Below are positions 20,301 to 26,770 of a stretch of 64,000 bases of DNA, one piece after another. The DNA lies in the NCBI GenBank assembly GCA_035967665.1, contig JAYWLB010000027.1:144594-208593 (forward strand), given 5' to 3'. How positions within the stretch are numbered: position 1 is the stretch's first letter; each line of letters opens with the position of its first letter. A program made the translations under genes and the position numbers. The stretch is from Arctic95D-9 sp035967665 (GTDB lineage Bacteria > Verrucomicrobiota > Verrucomicrobiia > Verrucomicrobiales > DEV007). Under the pieces are notes generated by a model. It did no database searches and was not told the origin of the DNA. It worked only from the letters and a program-made list of their open reading frames with translations.

Positions 20301-20675
20301 ACACTCGTCCTGACATTGCCTGAAGTCTTCGAGAGTAAAAATGTCTTCGTCGAGGTCGTGGGTGCCGGCCGGACCGAGTCGGTCGCGATATACTCGAACC
20401 AGATCAAGGTTCAGGTTTCAGAGAACTACGGACGCATCGAGGTCGCGAACGGCGAGACCGGGGAAGCGCTCAGTGCGACCTACGTGAAGGTCTATGCGAA
20501 GATGAAAAACGGGGAGGTTCGTTTCTTCAAAGACGGATACACCGATCTGCGTGGACGTCTCGATTACACGAGCCTGAGCACCAACGAGATCGATGATGTC
20601 GAGAAGTTGAGTCTCCTCGTCATGAGTGATGAGCATGGTTCTCTCGTCAGGGAAGTGAAACCGCCGCAGCGCTGA
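14325..20675 (+). CDS. Very large exported protein of unknown function, 2116 residues
   Basis: One uninterrupted frame of 2116 residues with a signal peptide (MKSRRPLIFYLLTVVSFTAL). I do not recognise a named family. Residues 25-500 are mainly helical, the next several hundred (from about 530) beta-rich and Ig- or macroglobulin-like. A Gly/Ala/Pro/Met-rich linker lies near residues 1345-1400, then helical segments with few repeats, and the protein ends in a compact beta domain (KVYAKMKNGEVRFFKDGYTD, DLRGRLDYTSLST). No GCGEQ-type thioester was found, so a true alpha-2-macroglobulin is not supported, although size, export and the multi-domain beta layout with a flexible central linker are reminiscent. 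It is divergent from the dehydrogenase gene and separated from it by about 250 nt; it appears to be a single-gene unit followed by a hairpin at 20689-20719. Confidence 0.8.
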   Translation: MKSRRPLIFYLLTVVSFTALMPSYSDETIGFIETFALAEDRAAAIEELVPGTEDYYYFKALLAQQEGKRAEVAALLEPWIKRHGRTARVIEIEHREALLQYADNPQLTLAYLKKQLGLTFNHQQERLDAKPDFPTKLDPASFTWESFRDEAMRRNDLSQITDSGLDRLIREETPLNPAQRRELLGRIQYADAERLVGVIAADLRTKESRGFGEFTVHRNLTLSQLVELAGLIPELKEQPAYVAIRLSKIQPGEDESLSDPVARLAHLDRVWEYVTTLSPSFADVRAAVLYERLELARSQGNYPREEFLLYLSLPRPMSYMRQEYLRSQQQRGVSIQNRPDLLNPVGLAMQGNDEALVRDYLEHFFVEEAQYSAFSNFVKEDYLKRVFAETKLLNGVGDAEKWFSMLSPGQVQALKDRIEIAFSPENLQEHPVADAVDLTARIKNVKELLVKVYEINALNFYLNEKREINTDLNLDGLVANEEQRFVYEQSSMQRHLESFSFDSMKGRCGVWVVELIGNGISSRALVRKGKLQFLSRTTVGGELITVLDESNEPVGNAAVWFGGKRYTALENGDVLLPFSTQGQAPVVLEANGQASFATVDLPQEQYEFDAGFFLEMETLLPGLKSEVIVRPSLTLNGEPVSLAAVENVSITVTTTDLDGVSSVSENSDFPILNDREAVHTFRVPNRLQNVSVTLSGEIPPVSRGGDPIEVSATRHFPVAGVEQQGQIFDTHLTKINGEYVIEVLGLAGEVIKDQAVNVKLVHEDAGLTRHFSLKSDASGRVGLGNLDEIESIAVQGAGMMPRVWPIEVGRDAVPSAIHAKAGDSVLIPVSLKDAPLNRSEFAVFEIRNDQVVRDAFGLAKAVGGGIELSGLEPGDYRAILKREGITVQIRVTDSNGSVAGYELSDHRHLQVRNPKPLMIESVEKEGGKVVISIANAGKDARVHLVATRYVPVFDAFGSLDFGYNSSPFEIIRGSNESQYVSGRDIGEEYRYILERRGEKRFPGNMLTRPGLILNPWELNETSTETDEAKKGEAYTRSRDMKQAGKKKDSAGARLSAGMGDDGMIRQSNEPSLQFLANQPLVLTNLTVGEDGKVTVDVADLKDRQHLHVVAVNPFNTSSRDLALSEPEGGVKKRDIRLQKILNPEKDYTQRRNVTLLQTGDTLAIDDLRSSELETYDTVAGVYSTLLGIAPNDWFTEFGFVTGWPKLEESKKRELYSKYASHELNFFLSKKDPDFFKAAVQPYLRNKKDKTFMDHYLVEANLESYLAPWKFGRLNIVERILLARRIGGDEISRTAKHVKSLHELIPPNPGQEAFVFRQALRGRRSSGLGLEPGRADSDSFADVGDSFGFAGGGGAMPAPVTAAMQPPAKPQMLGAVVAEAEVSMDPFAAPIEGNRAMAKSSPMARGAVAMDALREEAVSEALYRRLESTKEWAENNYYHLPIEQQLADLVTVSGFWKDFANWDGKGGFYSREFPAATGSFTEMMLALSVLDLPFSAEEHDFTVEENALRLTAKSPLVIFHEEVKEAARAEEGTPILVSQNYFRSDDRHQYVDGQQVDKFVTDEFLRGVVYGSQIVVTNPTSSTHRLDLLVQIPEGAVPVSGSDYTKSESVQLNSFSTQRIEVAFYFPKTSGEAAFPVYPVRVSKNEEVIAAGEAIEFRVVDQLSKVDEASWEYLSQYGTPKQVLDYLENNNLERIDLGKIAWRVREDVGFAKVAVKVIGEHHAYNDTLWSYGIHHNLPVVTGEYLKHSEGFLSQSGLWIESELISVEPVERHWYQHLEYSPLVNARRHQLGRERKVLNDRFREQYGEFLQVASYKTKLTDEDALAVSAYLFLQDRIGEGLTWLKKVNPDNLTTTLQFNYLKAYAAMYENEVGTAKAIAANYLDYPVERWRSKFAEIDSQVKEIEGAAKVDGKGDTREEQIEKLSASDSMINLTANGREAKLVYRAVDEVVVNYYEMDLEFLFSSKPFVSGGSSQFSVIKPNASERRALPKDGDTLVLTLPEVFESKNVFVEVVGAGRTESVAIYSNQIKVQVSENYGRIEVANGETGEALSATYVKVYAKMKNGEVRFFKDGYTDLRGRLDYTSLSTNEIDDVEKLSLLVMSDEHGSLVREVKPPQR

Positions 20676-20688
20676 AAAGGTGAGACTT

Positions 20689-20719
20689 AACAGGGTTAGG
20701 TCGATGACCTGACCCTGTT
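20689..20719 (+). terminator. 14-bp stem hairpin after the 2116-residue gene
   Basis: Arms AACAGGGTTAGGTC (20689-20702) and GACCTGACCCTGTT (20706-20719) pair over 14 positions, one as a G-U wobble in RNA, with a 3-nt loop. It lies 13 nt after the stop codon of the giant exported protein gene. There is no clear T run after it, so it could be a factor-assisted terminator, a transcript-stabilising stem or a regulatory dyad upstream of the amidohydrolase gene. Confidence 0.45.
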
Positions 20720-20807
20720 GGGTTTGCAACTCCTGAACCATTTTCCTGCGCACCCGGCGTTAAGTGTAAGCTTTACAAACTCTCTCCTATTCGGTCTTCT
20801 TCGAGTT

Positions 20808-21641
20808 ATGATCATCGACTCGCATCATCATTTTTGGGATTACGATTCAGCGGAATATGGCTGGATCGGGGAGGGGATGGAGGTCCTGAAAAAGGACTTC
20901 GGTCCTGAAGCGCTCGGAGCGGAGATCGCAGCGGCGGGTATTGACGGGGTGATCTCAGTCCAGGCGAGGACGGATGAAAAGGAGAATGACTTTCTTCTCG
21001 GGCACGCGAAGGGGAACGACTTCATCAAAGGCGTTGTCGGGTGGGTCGATCTGACGGCTGAGAATGCCTGGGAGCGCATCGGGAAGTTTGCTGAGTCGGA
21101 GAAAGCCGTCGGGATTCGCGAGGTTCTTCAGGGGAACGAAGATCGCCGGTTCTGTTTGCGTGAGGATTTTAACCGTGGCATCGCCGCCCTGCACGATTTC
21201 GGTCTGACTTATGATATTCTGATCCTCGGTGATCAGATTGCGGCTGCGACGGAGATGGTGGACAGGCACCCCTCACAGCGGTTTGTCCTCGATCATATCG
21301 CGAAGCCCGTCATCAGCGGCAAAGGTGTCGATGGTGAGTGGGAGCGTCTCATTCGGGAGCTTGCGAAGCGCGAGGAGGTCGCCTGCAAGGTCAGTGGAAT
21401 GGTGACGGAAGTGGCTGCGGATGAAACCGTTTCTCCTGAACTGATGCGTCCCTGGTTCGAGGTTGTTCTCGATGCATTCGGAGCGGAGCGGCTCATGTTT
21501 GGAAGCGACTGGCCGGTATCTTTGTTGCGCACGACCTACGGAGACTGGGCTGACTGCGTGAAACTCTGGACCGCCGATCTTTCGCCGGATGAGCAGGCTG
21601 CTATCCGGGGCGGGACTGCGATGCGGTATTACGGGATATAA
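20808..21641 (+). CDS. Amidohydrolase family 2 (sugar lactonase-like)
   Basis: A 277-residue cytosolic metal-dependent hydrolase. It starts with the HxH-type metal motif (MIIDSHHHFWDYDSAEYGWI), continues with GVISVQARTDEKEND and KGVVGWVDL, then FVLDHIAKP near residue 160 and ends with FGSDWPVSLL containing the active-site aspartate. This layout matches the amidohydrolase-2 subgroup that includes fuconolactone and rhamnonolactone hydrolases and related sugar lactonases. The ATG at 20808 is chosen over an upstream in-frame start at 20718 that would lie across a hairpin. It ends 7 nt from the convergent peptidase gene. Confidence 0.85.
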   Translation: MIIDSHHHFWDYDSAEYGWIGEGMEVLKKDFGPEALGAEIAAAGIDGVISVQARTDEKENDFLLGHAKGNDFIKGVVGWVDLTAENAWERIGKFAESEKAVGIREVLQGNEDRRFCLREDFNRGIAALHDFGLTYDILILGDQIAAATEMVDRHPSQRFVLDHIAKPVISGKGVDGEWERLIRELAKREEVACKVSGMVTEVAADETVSPELMRPWFEVVLDAFGAERLMFGSDWPVSLLRTTYGDWADCVKLWTADLSPDEQAAIRGGTAMRYYGI

Positions 21642-21648
21642 GGCTCAC

Positions 21649-23016
21649 CTAATCGTCGCAGAGAAATCCCGTCAGCATCGTCGTGAGGACTTCGATTCCC
21701 CAGTGAAAACCTTCGATGGGGATGCGTTCATTGTGGCCGTGAAAGAGTGACGCGAAGTCGAGATCTTCCGGCATCCTGAGCGGGTAAAATCCGTAGCAGG
21801 TCGCTCCGAGCGTTGCGTAGTTTTTACTGTCAGTGAATCCCTGGATGATCGAAGGGACGACGTGGGAGCCGGGATCAGCGGATTCGAGGGATGCCTCGAT
21901 CGCATCGAAAAGAGGCGTCTTAGACGTAAAGGTAACGGGCGGTGACGTATCGAGCACTTCGAGGGTGTAGTCACAACGCGGGACCTTGTCGAGGACGGTC
22001 GTTAATTCCCGAATGAGATCTTCCGCGGTCTGCCCCGGGGCGAGGCGGCCGTCGATATCGGCGTGCGCTTCGCCGGGGATGACGTTGATGGCTTCTCCCG
22101 CACTGAGCCGTGTCGGGTTCGCGGTATTGCGGAGGACGGCTTCGAGCGAGGCCCGTCGCGATTTATCCGACACGAGAAGTTTCAAAAGGGTTGGTCCGAG
22201 TCGCGGATTGAGAAAGAGAGAGGCAACCTTTTGTGCAATGGCTCCTTCCGGGGCGGCGAATCCATCAAGGAAACGGGCGGCTTCTGCGCCGGGATGCCAC
22301 GGGAGAGTTGCTTCGTCGATTGCCTGAACGGCGCGGGCGAGGGTTGCCGCGGCGTTGTCCTGTCGGGGGAGGGAGCTGTGGCCCGGGGTTCCCTTTACGG
22401 TGAGTCGAAGCCAGGCGACACCTTTCTCCGCGATCTGGACGGGATAGAAGCGCCGTCCTTTGCGGTGAACCGTAAAGCCTCCGACTTCGTTGATGACGTA
22501 TTCAGGATCGTTACCGAGGAGGTCGGGATGATTCTCGACGAGCCATTTTGACCCGAGTTTCGTCCCGGCTTCCTCGTCGCAGACGGCGACGAAGATGACA
22601 TCGCGGTTGAGAGATTCTTTTTTCGCCGCGAGAGCTTCGAAGGTGACGGCTGCCATCGCCGCGAAGCCTTTCATGTCGATGGCGCCGCGCCCCCAGATGC
22701 AGGTGCCGTCGTCGTGCGCGGAAAAGGGCGGATGCTTCCATTGGCTCTCGTCGGCGGGGACGACGTCGAGATGACAGCTCAGAATAAGCGGTCGATGTTT
22801 CCGGTTCTCCGGCGTCGCTTCAATTTTCGCGACGAGATTGATTTGCTCCGGTGTTTCCCCGACCAGGGTCGAGGCGATGCTCCTGGATTCAAATCGCTCC
22901 CGGAGGAGTTCCATCGCCGGGGCGACATTGCCCGGCGGGTTGGAGGTGTTTATCCGCAGGAGCGCCTTAAGCAGCTCAGTCGCCGGGTCGCGCTGTTCTG
23001 AGCTGATATGAGACAT
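21649..23016 (-). CDS. M20 family metallopeptidase/deacylase
   Basis: A 455-residue cytosolic enzyme with the di-zinc M20 signature: SCHLDVVP (H82, D84), WGRGAIDMKG (D114), CDEEAGT (E148-E149), then GTPGHSSLP (H213) opening the dimerisation domain, and a closing LFHGHNERI. Relatives include acetylornithine deacetylase, succinyl-diaminopimelate desuccinylase and carboxypeptidase G2/PM20D1-type enzymes; the length and DEEAG variant do not point to one of them. No biosynthetic neighbour supports an arginine or lysine role. It is separated by 25 nt from the LolA-like gene upstream on the same strand. Confidence 0.87.
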   Translation of the reverse strand: MSHISSEQRDPATELLKALLRINTSNPPGNVAPAMELLRERFESRSIASTLVGETPEQINLVAKIEATPENRKHRPLILSCHLDVVPADESQWKHPPFSAHDDGTCIWGRGAIDMKGFAAMAAVTFEALAAKKESLNRDVIFVAVCDEEAGTKLGSKWLVENHPDLLGNDPEYVINEVGGFTVHRKGRRFYPVQIAEKGVAWLRLTVKGTPGHSSLPRQDNAAATLARAVQAIDEATLPWHPGAEAARFLDGFAAPEGAIAQKVASLFLNPRLGPTLLKLLVSDKSRRASLEAVLRNTANPTRLSAGEAINVIPGEAHADIDGRLAPGQTAEDLIRELTTVLDKVPRCDYTLEVLDTSPPVTFTSKTPLFDAIEASLESADPGSHVVPSIIQGFTDSKNYATLGATCYGFYPLRMPEDLDFASLFHGHNERIPIEGFHWGIEVLTTMLTGFLCDD

Positions 23017-23041
23017 TCGTAAAAGGTGCGGCGGGAAACGG

Positions 23042-23767
23042 CTACCTTCTCGGTCCGACGTCTTTGGCTCCGCCTAGAGCTTCGCGTGTGAACATCGAAG
23101 AGGGGAAGCTGGAAATCTTGACGTTGCTGAAGGCGATGTTGATCGTCTTGCTGGAGTCCTTGATCTGCATTTTGGAAAGGAAGGGGCGTCCGTTGGCCTT
23201 GTTGTTGTACTCCATCGTCGAGGTGCGGAGGAGGGTGTCGGACTTGGTGTAGAACTCAGCTTTTTTGCCGAGGTTTCCGTTCGTGGTCACCCAGTATTTG
23301 ATCTTCGCGTAGGTGTCGCCGAGGGAGTTGGCTTTCATCGTGTAGATCGTTGCGGGCTCGCCGTTGACTTCGCCACTCTCAGATCCGACGACCTTGTAAC
23401 CGTCGACGTAGCTGGTTGAGGCAATGTCTCCGATCGCGGCATCGCCGGTGAGGCGCTGGCGTTTCGAAACGGAGACGGGGCGGCTGTTGCCGGGCTTCCA
23501 GAACCACATGTCGCCGTCAGATTCCGCGAGATACTTGCGGCCGGTAGCGTCGGCAGGCTCGATCACTTCGGCGACGATTTTACCACCCTGGGAAGTGGCG
23601 ATGAATTTTGCACTCTTGGTGCCGGTGACGCTGACGGTCCACTGCACGCCGGTGTTTCCGGTCATGATCCCGCGAGCCTGTTCGGCTTGTTTCAAGGCGG
23701 CGTCCTGGGCGTGTAGACTTGTGAGGCTGAATGCTCCTATGAGAAGAGCGAAGAATGAGTATTTCAT
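23042..23767 (-). CDS. LolA-like outer-membrane lipoprotein-sorting protein
   Basis: A 241-residue exported protein (signal cleaved near SLHA, residue 20). The body is a half-barrel of beta strands with the sorting-protein landmarks KYLAESDGDMWFWKPG, RLTGDAAIGDIASTSYVDGY and a closing KTINIAFSNVKI. It matches the outer membrane lipoprotein-sorting protein family (LolA/LolB-like fold), which often sits beside FtsX-type permeases. Its neighbour 18 nt upstream is such a permease, so the two probably form a lipid or lipoprotein trafficking pair. It is longer than E. coli LolA and unlikely to be the housekeeping copy. Confidence 0.8.
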   Translation of the reverse strand: MKYSFFALLIGAFSLTSLHAQDAALKQAEQARGIMTGNTGVQWTVSVTGTKSAKFIATSQGGKIVAEVIEPADATGRKYLAESDGDMWFWKPGNSRPVSVSKRQRLTGDAAIGDIASTSYVDGYKVVGSESGEVNGEPATIYTMKANSLGDTYAKIKYWVTTNGNLGKKAEFYTKSDTLLRTSTMEYNNKANGRPFLSKMQIKDSSKTINIAFSNVKISSFPSSMFTREALGGAKDVGPRR

Positions 23768-23785
23768 GGGAATGTGAGTGGTGGT

Positions 23786-25030
23786 TTAAACGTGGCCGAG
23801 TGAATCGACGATACTTTGTTTGGCAGCGCGCCGGGCCGGGGCAATTGCGGCAAGCGCTGTAAAGATGACGAGCAGAACGAAGGTGGTAAGCAAATGAAAT
23901 GGCTGAATGCGTATTTCCCAGACGATTTCCCGCGCCGTAACCGGTGGTTCCCAGGTCGGTTTCACCGCGGCGATGGCGTAGGCAAAGACGAGCACGATGA
24001 GGAGGCCGCTGATGGCTCCGATGATTCCGAGGAGGGCACTTTCTGTTCCGAAAAGGCGAACCACGCCGGGGCGTTTCAGTCCGATTGCACGGAGTGTCCC
24101 GATCTCGCGGGTCCGCTCAATCACGGCCATCCCGATGGTGTTCAGCACGGACATGGTGACGATGGTTGCAATGATGGCAAAGACGAGTCCGAAGATGATG
24201 TCGAACATGCGCTTGGTGCGGAGATAGAGTTTCGAAACATCATACCAGGGAATGACTTCCCACTGGTCCTCCCCGAATTTTTCGCTCAGTTTCGCGGCGA
24301 AGGCGTCGGTATCGGCGTTGTCTTCGAGCATGAACCTGACACAGCTGACTCCGCCGGTTTCGTAGAGGGCCTGACCGAGTTCGAGCGGCATGAAAATGTA
24401 GCGGTTGTTGAGCGCTTCCGAGGCAACTTCAGCGATCTGCATGACTTCGGCGTCGAGAGCGTTCATCTGCCCGCTCACCGTCGGGGAGACGAGCATGATG
24501 GGGGAATCGATTTTGAGTGCGAGATTCTCGGCCATTCCCGTGGTGATCGAAATGCCGAAGGGCGTTTCACTGGTGATGGGCTTGCCCTCATAGGTGCTTC
24601 CATAGGCACTGCGCAACGCGGTCGAACGCGAATGGATCGCATCGCGTTCCTCGGGCACCATCGCCTGGGCGACGAAGAAACCGGAGGTGCCGTCGACGTC
24701 GACGTTGCCTTTGATTTCGAGAAGGCCCGCGCTGACGAGGACGCGTTCGTCTTCATTGGCAAAGGCTTTGATTTCGGCAAATTCCTCCTCGCTGATGAGA
24801 TAGGCAGCGGGATCGGAACCGCCGTATTCCCGCGCTCCCTTTTTCCAGATCTGAACGTGGCCGTTGACCTGTTCGTAGATGTGCGCGTCTTCGATGCTGG
24901 CGAACATGTAGGCGGTGAAGCCTGCGAGAATGTTGATCGCGGCATAGCCCAGTGCCACGGCGGCGATCGTGGTAATCGAGCGACGGGCGTTGCGAAGCAG
25001 GTTGCGAAGAGCCAGTGAAATCCAGGACAC
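23786..25030 (-). CDS. FtsX/LolE-type ABC transporter permease
   Basis: A 414-residue membrane protein starting with GTG at 25030. One amino-terminal membrane segment (about residues 18-40) is followed by a large periplasmic MacB-type domain and three carboxyl-terminal segments, one starting at about IIFGLVFAIIATIVTMSVLN. The RTREIGTLRAIGLKRPGVVR motif before the last segments is the FtsX-family coupling region that meets an ATPase. No ATP-binding partner is encoded anywhere in the window. Its neighbour downstream is LolA-like, so a role in lipoprotein or lipid export is likely. Confidence 0.87.
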   Translation of the reverse strand: MSWISLALRNLLRNARRSITTIAAVALGYAAINILAGFTAYMFASIEDAHIYEQVNGHVQIWKKGAREYGGSDPAAYLISEEEFAEIKAFANEDERVLVSAGLLEIKGNVDVDGTSGFFVAQAMVPEERDAIHSRSTALRSAYGSTYEGKPITSETPFGISITTGMAENLALKIDSPIMLVSPTVSGQMNALDAEVMQIAEVASEALNNRYIFMPLELGQALYETGGVSCVRFMLEDNADTDAFAAKLSEKFGEDQWEVIPWYDVSKLYLRTKRMFDIIFGLVFAIIATIVTMSVLNTIGMAVIERTREIGTLRAIGLKRPGVVRLFGTESALLGIIGAISGLLIVLVFAYAIAAVKPTWEPPVTAREIVWEIRIQPFHLLTTFVLLVIFTALAAIAPARRAAKQSIVDSLGHV

Positions 25031-25082
25031 GGTGAAAAGGGAAACAGGTTGGGGACTATCTTTAACGGAAATCAGGCTTCGC

Positions 25083-25433
25083 TCAAGGGCGTTTTCGACC
25101 GAACCACGAGTTCACGGGCTCTTTTAGCCAAAAGATTAACAGGGGAATGCAGAAGGGGAGAAAGAGCGCGCTCGTCATCCCGATGCAGATGAGAACCATC
25201 CCGTAGACCCACGCCCACGGTTTGCGGGGGAGAAAGGCGCCAAAGCCGAAGATCACAGCAAAGACGAGGCTCATGATAATAAAGACCCAACCGAAGACGG
25301 TGACGAAGGTTTCCGGCATTTCGGCCTCGTCCGGCTCGAGGGTGAGAAAAAAGAATCCTCCCACGATGCAGGCCACGTAGACCAGCGCGAGAAAGATGGA
25401 ATAGATGCGGAACCAGATGATTGTTTGCGGCAT
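25083..25433 (-). CDS. Small hypothetical membrane protein
   Basis: A 116-residue protein with three strongly hydrophobic stretches that may make three or four membrane segments, ending in WFGRKRP. The ATG at 25433 lies 2 nt after the stop of the DedA gene and starts right before the first hydrophobic segment; an upstream start at 25475 would overlap the DedA gene by 40 nt. No family is recognised. Tight spacing suggests translation coupled to the DedA gene. Confidence 0.65.
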   Translation of the reverse strand: MPQTIIWFRIYSIFLALVYVACIVGGFFFLTLEPDEAEMPETFVTVFGWVFIIMSLVFAVIFGFGAFLPRKPWAWVYGMVLICIGMTSALFLPFCIPLLIFWLKEPVNSWFGRKRP

Positions 25434-25435
25434 AG

Positions 25436-26185
25436 CTATTTTCCGGAGTGAAGGAGTGTTTTTACTTTGTTCCAAAACTTCCGGGTCCGCGCGAGAAAAA
25501 CGAGTCGGCTCCGTTTCGTCGCGCAGATTTCAAGCAACTTCACCGTGATCCAGATCAGGATCGCAGCCGTCGCAACCACGGGGATGGCCCATGCCTCGTA
25601 GACCTTGAGCCAATCGATCACCACTTCGCCGAGATGACGGGAACCTCCCACAAGAATGACAGCGGAGAGACCGCCGGCGAGGAACATGAAAAGCGAGAAG
25701 CGCCAGAGCGGGTAGTTGAGGACGCCGGCAGCGGCGTAGACGGGGAGGCGGGAACCCGGGAGCAGTCGCGATGAGAAAATGATTTTTGCCCCGTGTTCTT
25801 CGAAGAGCGATTCCGCCTGCATAATTTGAGACTCTTTAATCATCCAGCGAAAGGGCGCACGCCGCAGCAGAGCAATTCCCCCGATTCTCCCCATGAGGTA
25901 GAGGAACATATCGCCGATATAGATCCCGAGAAATCCCGCCGCGAGGGCCCAGCCGAATGAGAGAACCCCTTCACTGGCGAGAAGTCCGGCAGTGATGCAG
26001 GCGAGGTCCTCACTGATCAGCGTCGCGAAGCCGATTGCGGCGACGCGCTGCCAGAGCGGGAGGGTCTCAATCACCTCAAAGCGATCAGACATCGACGCTC
26101 TATCTCCACAGGAACAGAGCATCATCGTAAAGAGGATGAGCAGAGCTCCCCGCAACAGCGGGCTTGTGGATTTCGGTAACGTCAT
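25436..26185 (-). CDS. DedA family membrane protein
   Basis: A 249-residue protein of the DedA/SNARE-associated (VTT) family. Supporting segments are LISEDLACITAGLLASEGV (the acidic residues of the re-entrant loop), GDMFLYLMGRIGG and FSSRLLPGSRLPVYAAAG, the conserved arginine/glycine/proline loop. DedA proteins move phospholipids such as undecaprenyl phosphate or phosphatidylethanolamine between leaflets. The amino end is unusual: a hydrophobic stretch ending LCSCGDR looks like a lipoprotein box. If translation starts instead at the ATG at 26092, that extension disappears and the protein has the usual length, so the extension may not be real. Confidence 0.83.
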   Translation of the reverse strand: MTLPKSTSPLLRGALLILFTMMLCSCGDRASMSDRFEVIETLPLWQRVAAIGFATLISEDLACITAGLLASEGVLSFGWALAAGFLGIYIGDMFLYLMGRIGGIALLRRAPFRWMIKESQIMQAESLFEEHGAKIIFSSRLLPGSRLPVYAAAGVLNYPLWRFSLFMFLAGGLSAVILVGGSRHLGEVVIDWLKVYEAWAIPVVATAAILIWITVKLLEICATKRSRLVFLARTRKFWNKVKTLLHSGK

Positions 26186-26230
26186 GCAAACGTGGAGCAG
26201 TGAAAAAGTATTTCAGTTACCTTAACTAAT

Positions 26231-26770
26231 CTAGGGATTTCCTTCGCCGTTATTTGGTCTTTTTTGAAAAGTAAGCAATTCAGCATCGTAGGCGTTGTGT
26301 GCATCACTTTTCCATCGTTCCCGTCCTGTCAGACTCCACTTTTTACTTGAATGAAATTCAGGAAAAAGGACGGGGGCAATGATCTCCCCGTCGAATGAAA
26401 TTTTCGTGACAATGAGACGGTCCGCAAAGGGCAGGGCGGCATGATAAACGGCGCTGCCACCGCAGACGACCAGTTCGCCCGCTCCGTTTGCCCCTGCGAG
26501 TGCGATCGCTTCGGGCACGGAGTTTGCGACGCGGTGGCCTTTCTCCCCGGGTTGAAATTTTGGATTGCGTGTCAGGACGATGGGCGTCCGGTCTTCAAAC
26601 CAGCCCGACATCTCGAGGTAGGTGGTTCGTCCCACGAGAAGCCAGCGCTTCCGGGTTCTTGCCCGGAAGTGCGCTTTGTCGCGGGGGAGAGTCCAGGGAA
26701 TTCCGCCTTTTTTCGAACCCATGACCCGGTCCTCAGTCATTGCCGCGATCATCGTGACTTCGGGTCTCAT
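26231..26770 (-). CDS. folA: Dihydrofolate reductase
   Basis: A 179-residue enzyme that reduces dihydrofolate to tetrahydrofolate with NADPH. The substrate site is visible as GGIPWTLPRDKAHFR, with W26 and the catalytic acid D31 (equivalent to Asp27 of the E. coli enzyme), followed by VGRTTYLEM and the NADPH-binding VVCGGSAVYHAAL near residue 110. The start overlaps the stop of the upstream MFS gene by 4 nt (ATGA). No thymidylate synthase gene is adjacent, unlike many bacteria. The first residues (MRPEVTMIAAMTED) match the usual start of the first strand. Confidence 0.9.
   Translation of the reverse strand: MRPEVTMIAAMTEDRVMGSKKGGIPWTLPRDKAHFRARTRKRWLLVGRTTYLEMSGWFEDRTPIVLTRNPKFQPGEKGHRVANSVPEAIALAGANGAGELVVCGGSAVYHAALPFADRLIVTKISFDGEIIAPVLFPEFHSSKKWSLTGRERWKSDAHNAYDAELLTFQKRPNNGEGNP

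Noticed and set aside
14325..20675. Alpha-2-macroglobulin assignment
   Set aside because: No GCGEQ-type thioester motif was found and I could not line up the full MG domain series. Kept as an open possibility only.
23816..25018. 400-residue plus-strand frame
   Set aside because: It is the mirror of the FtsX-type permease gene. Its acidic Gly/Asp/His-rich sequence is what antisense translation of a G/C-rich membrane gene gives.
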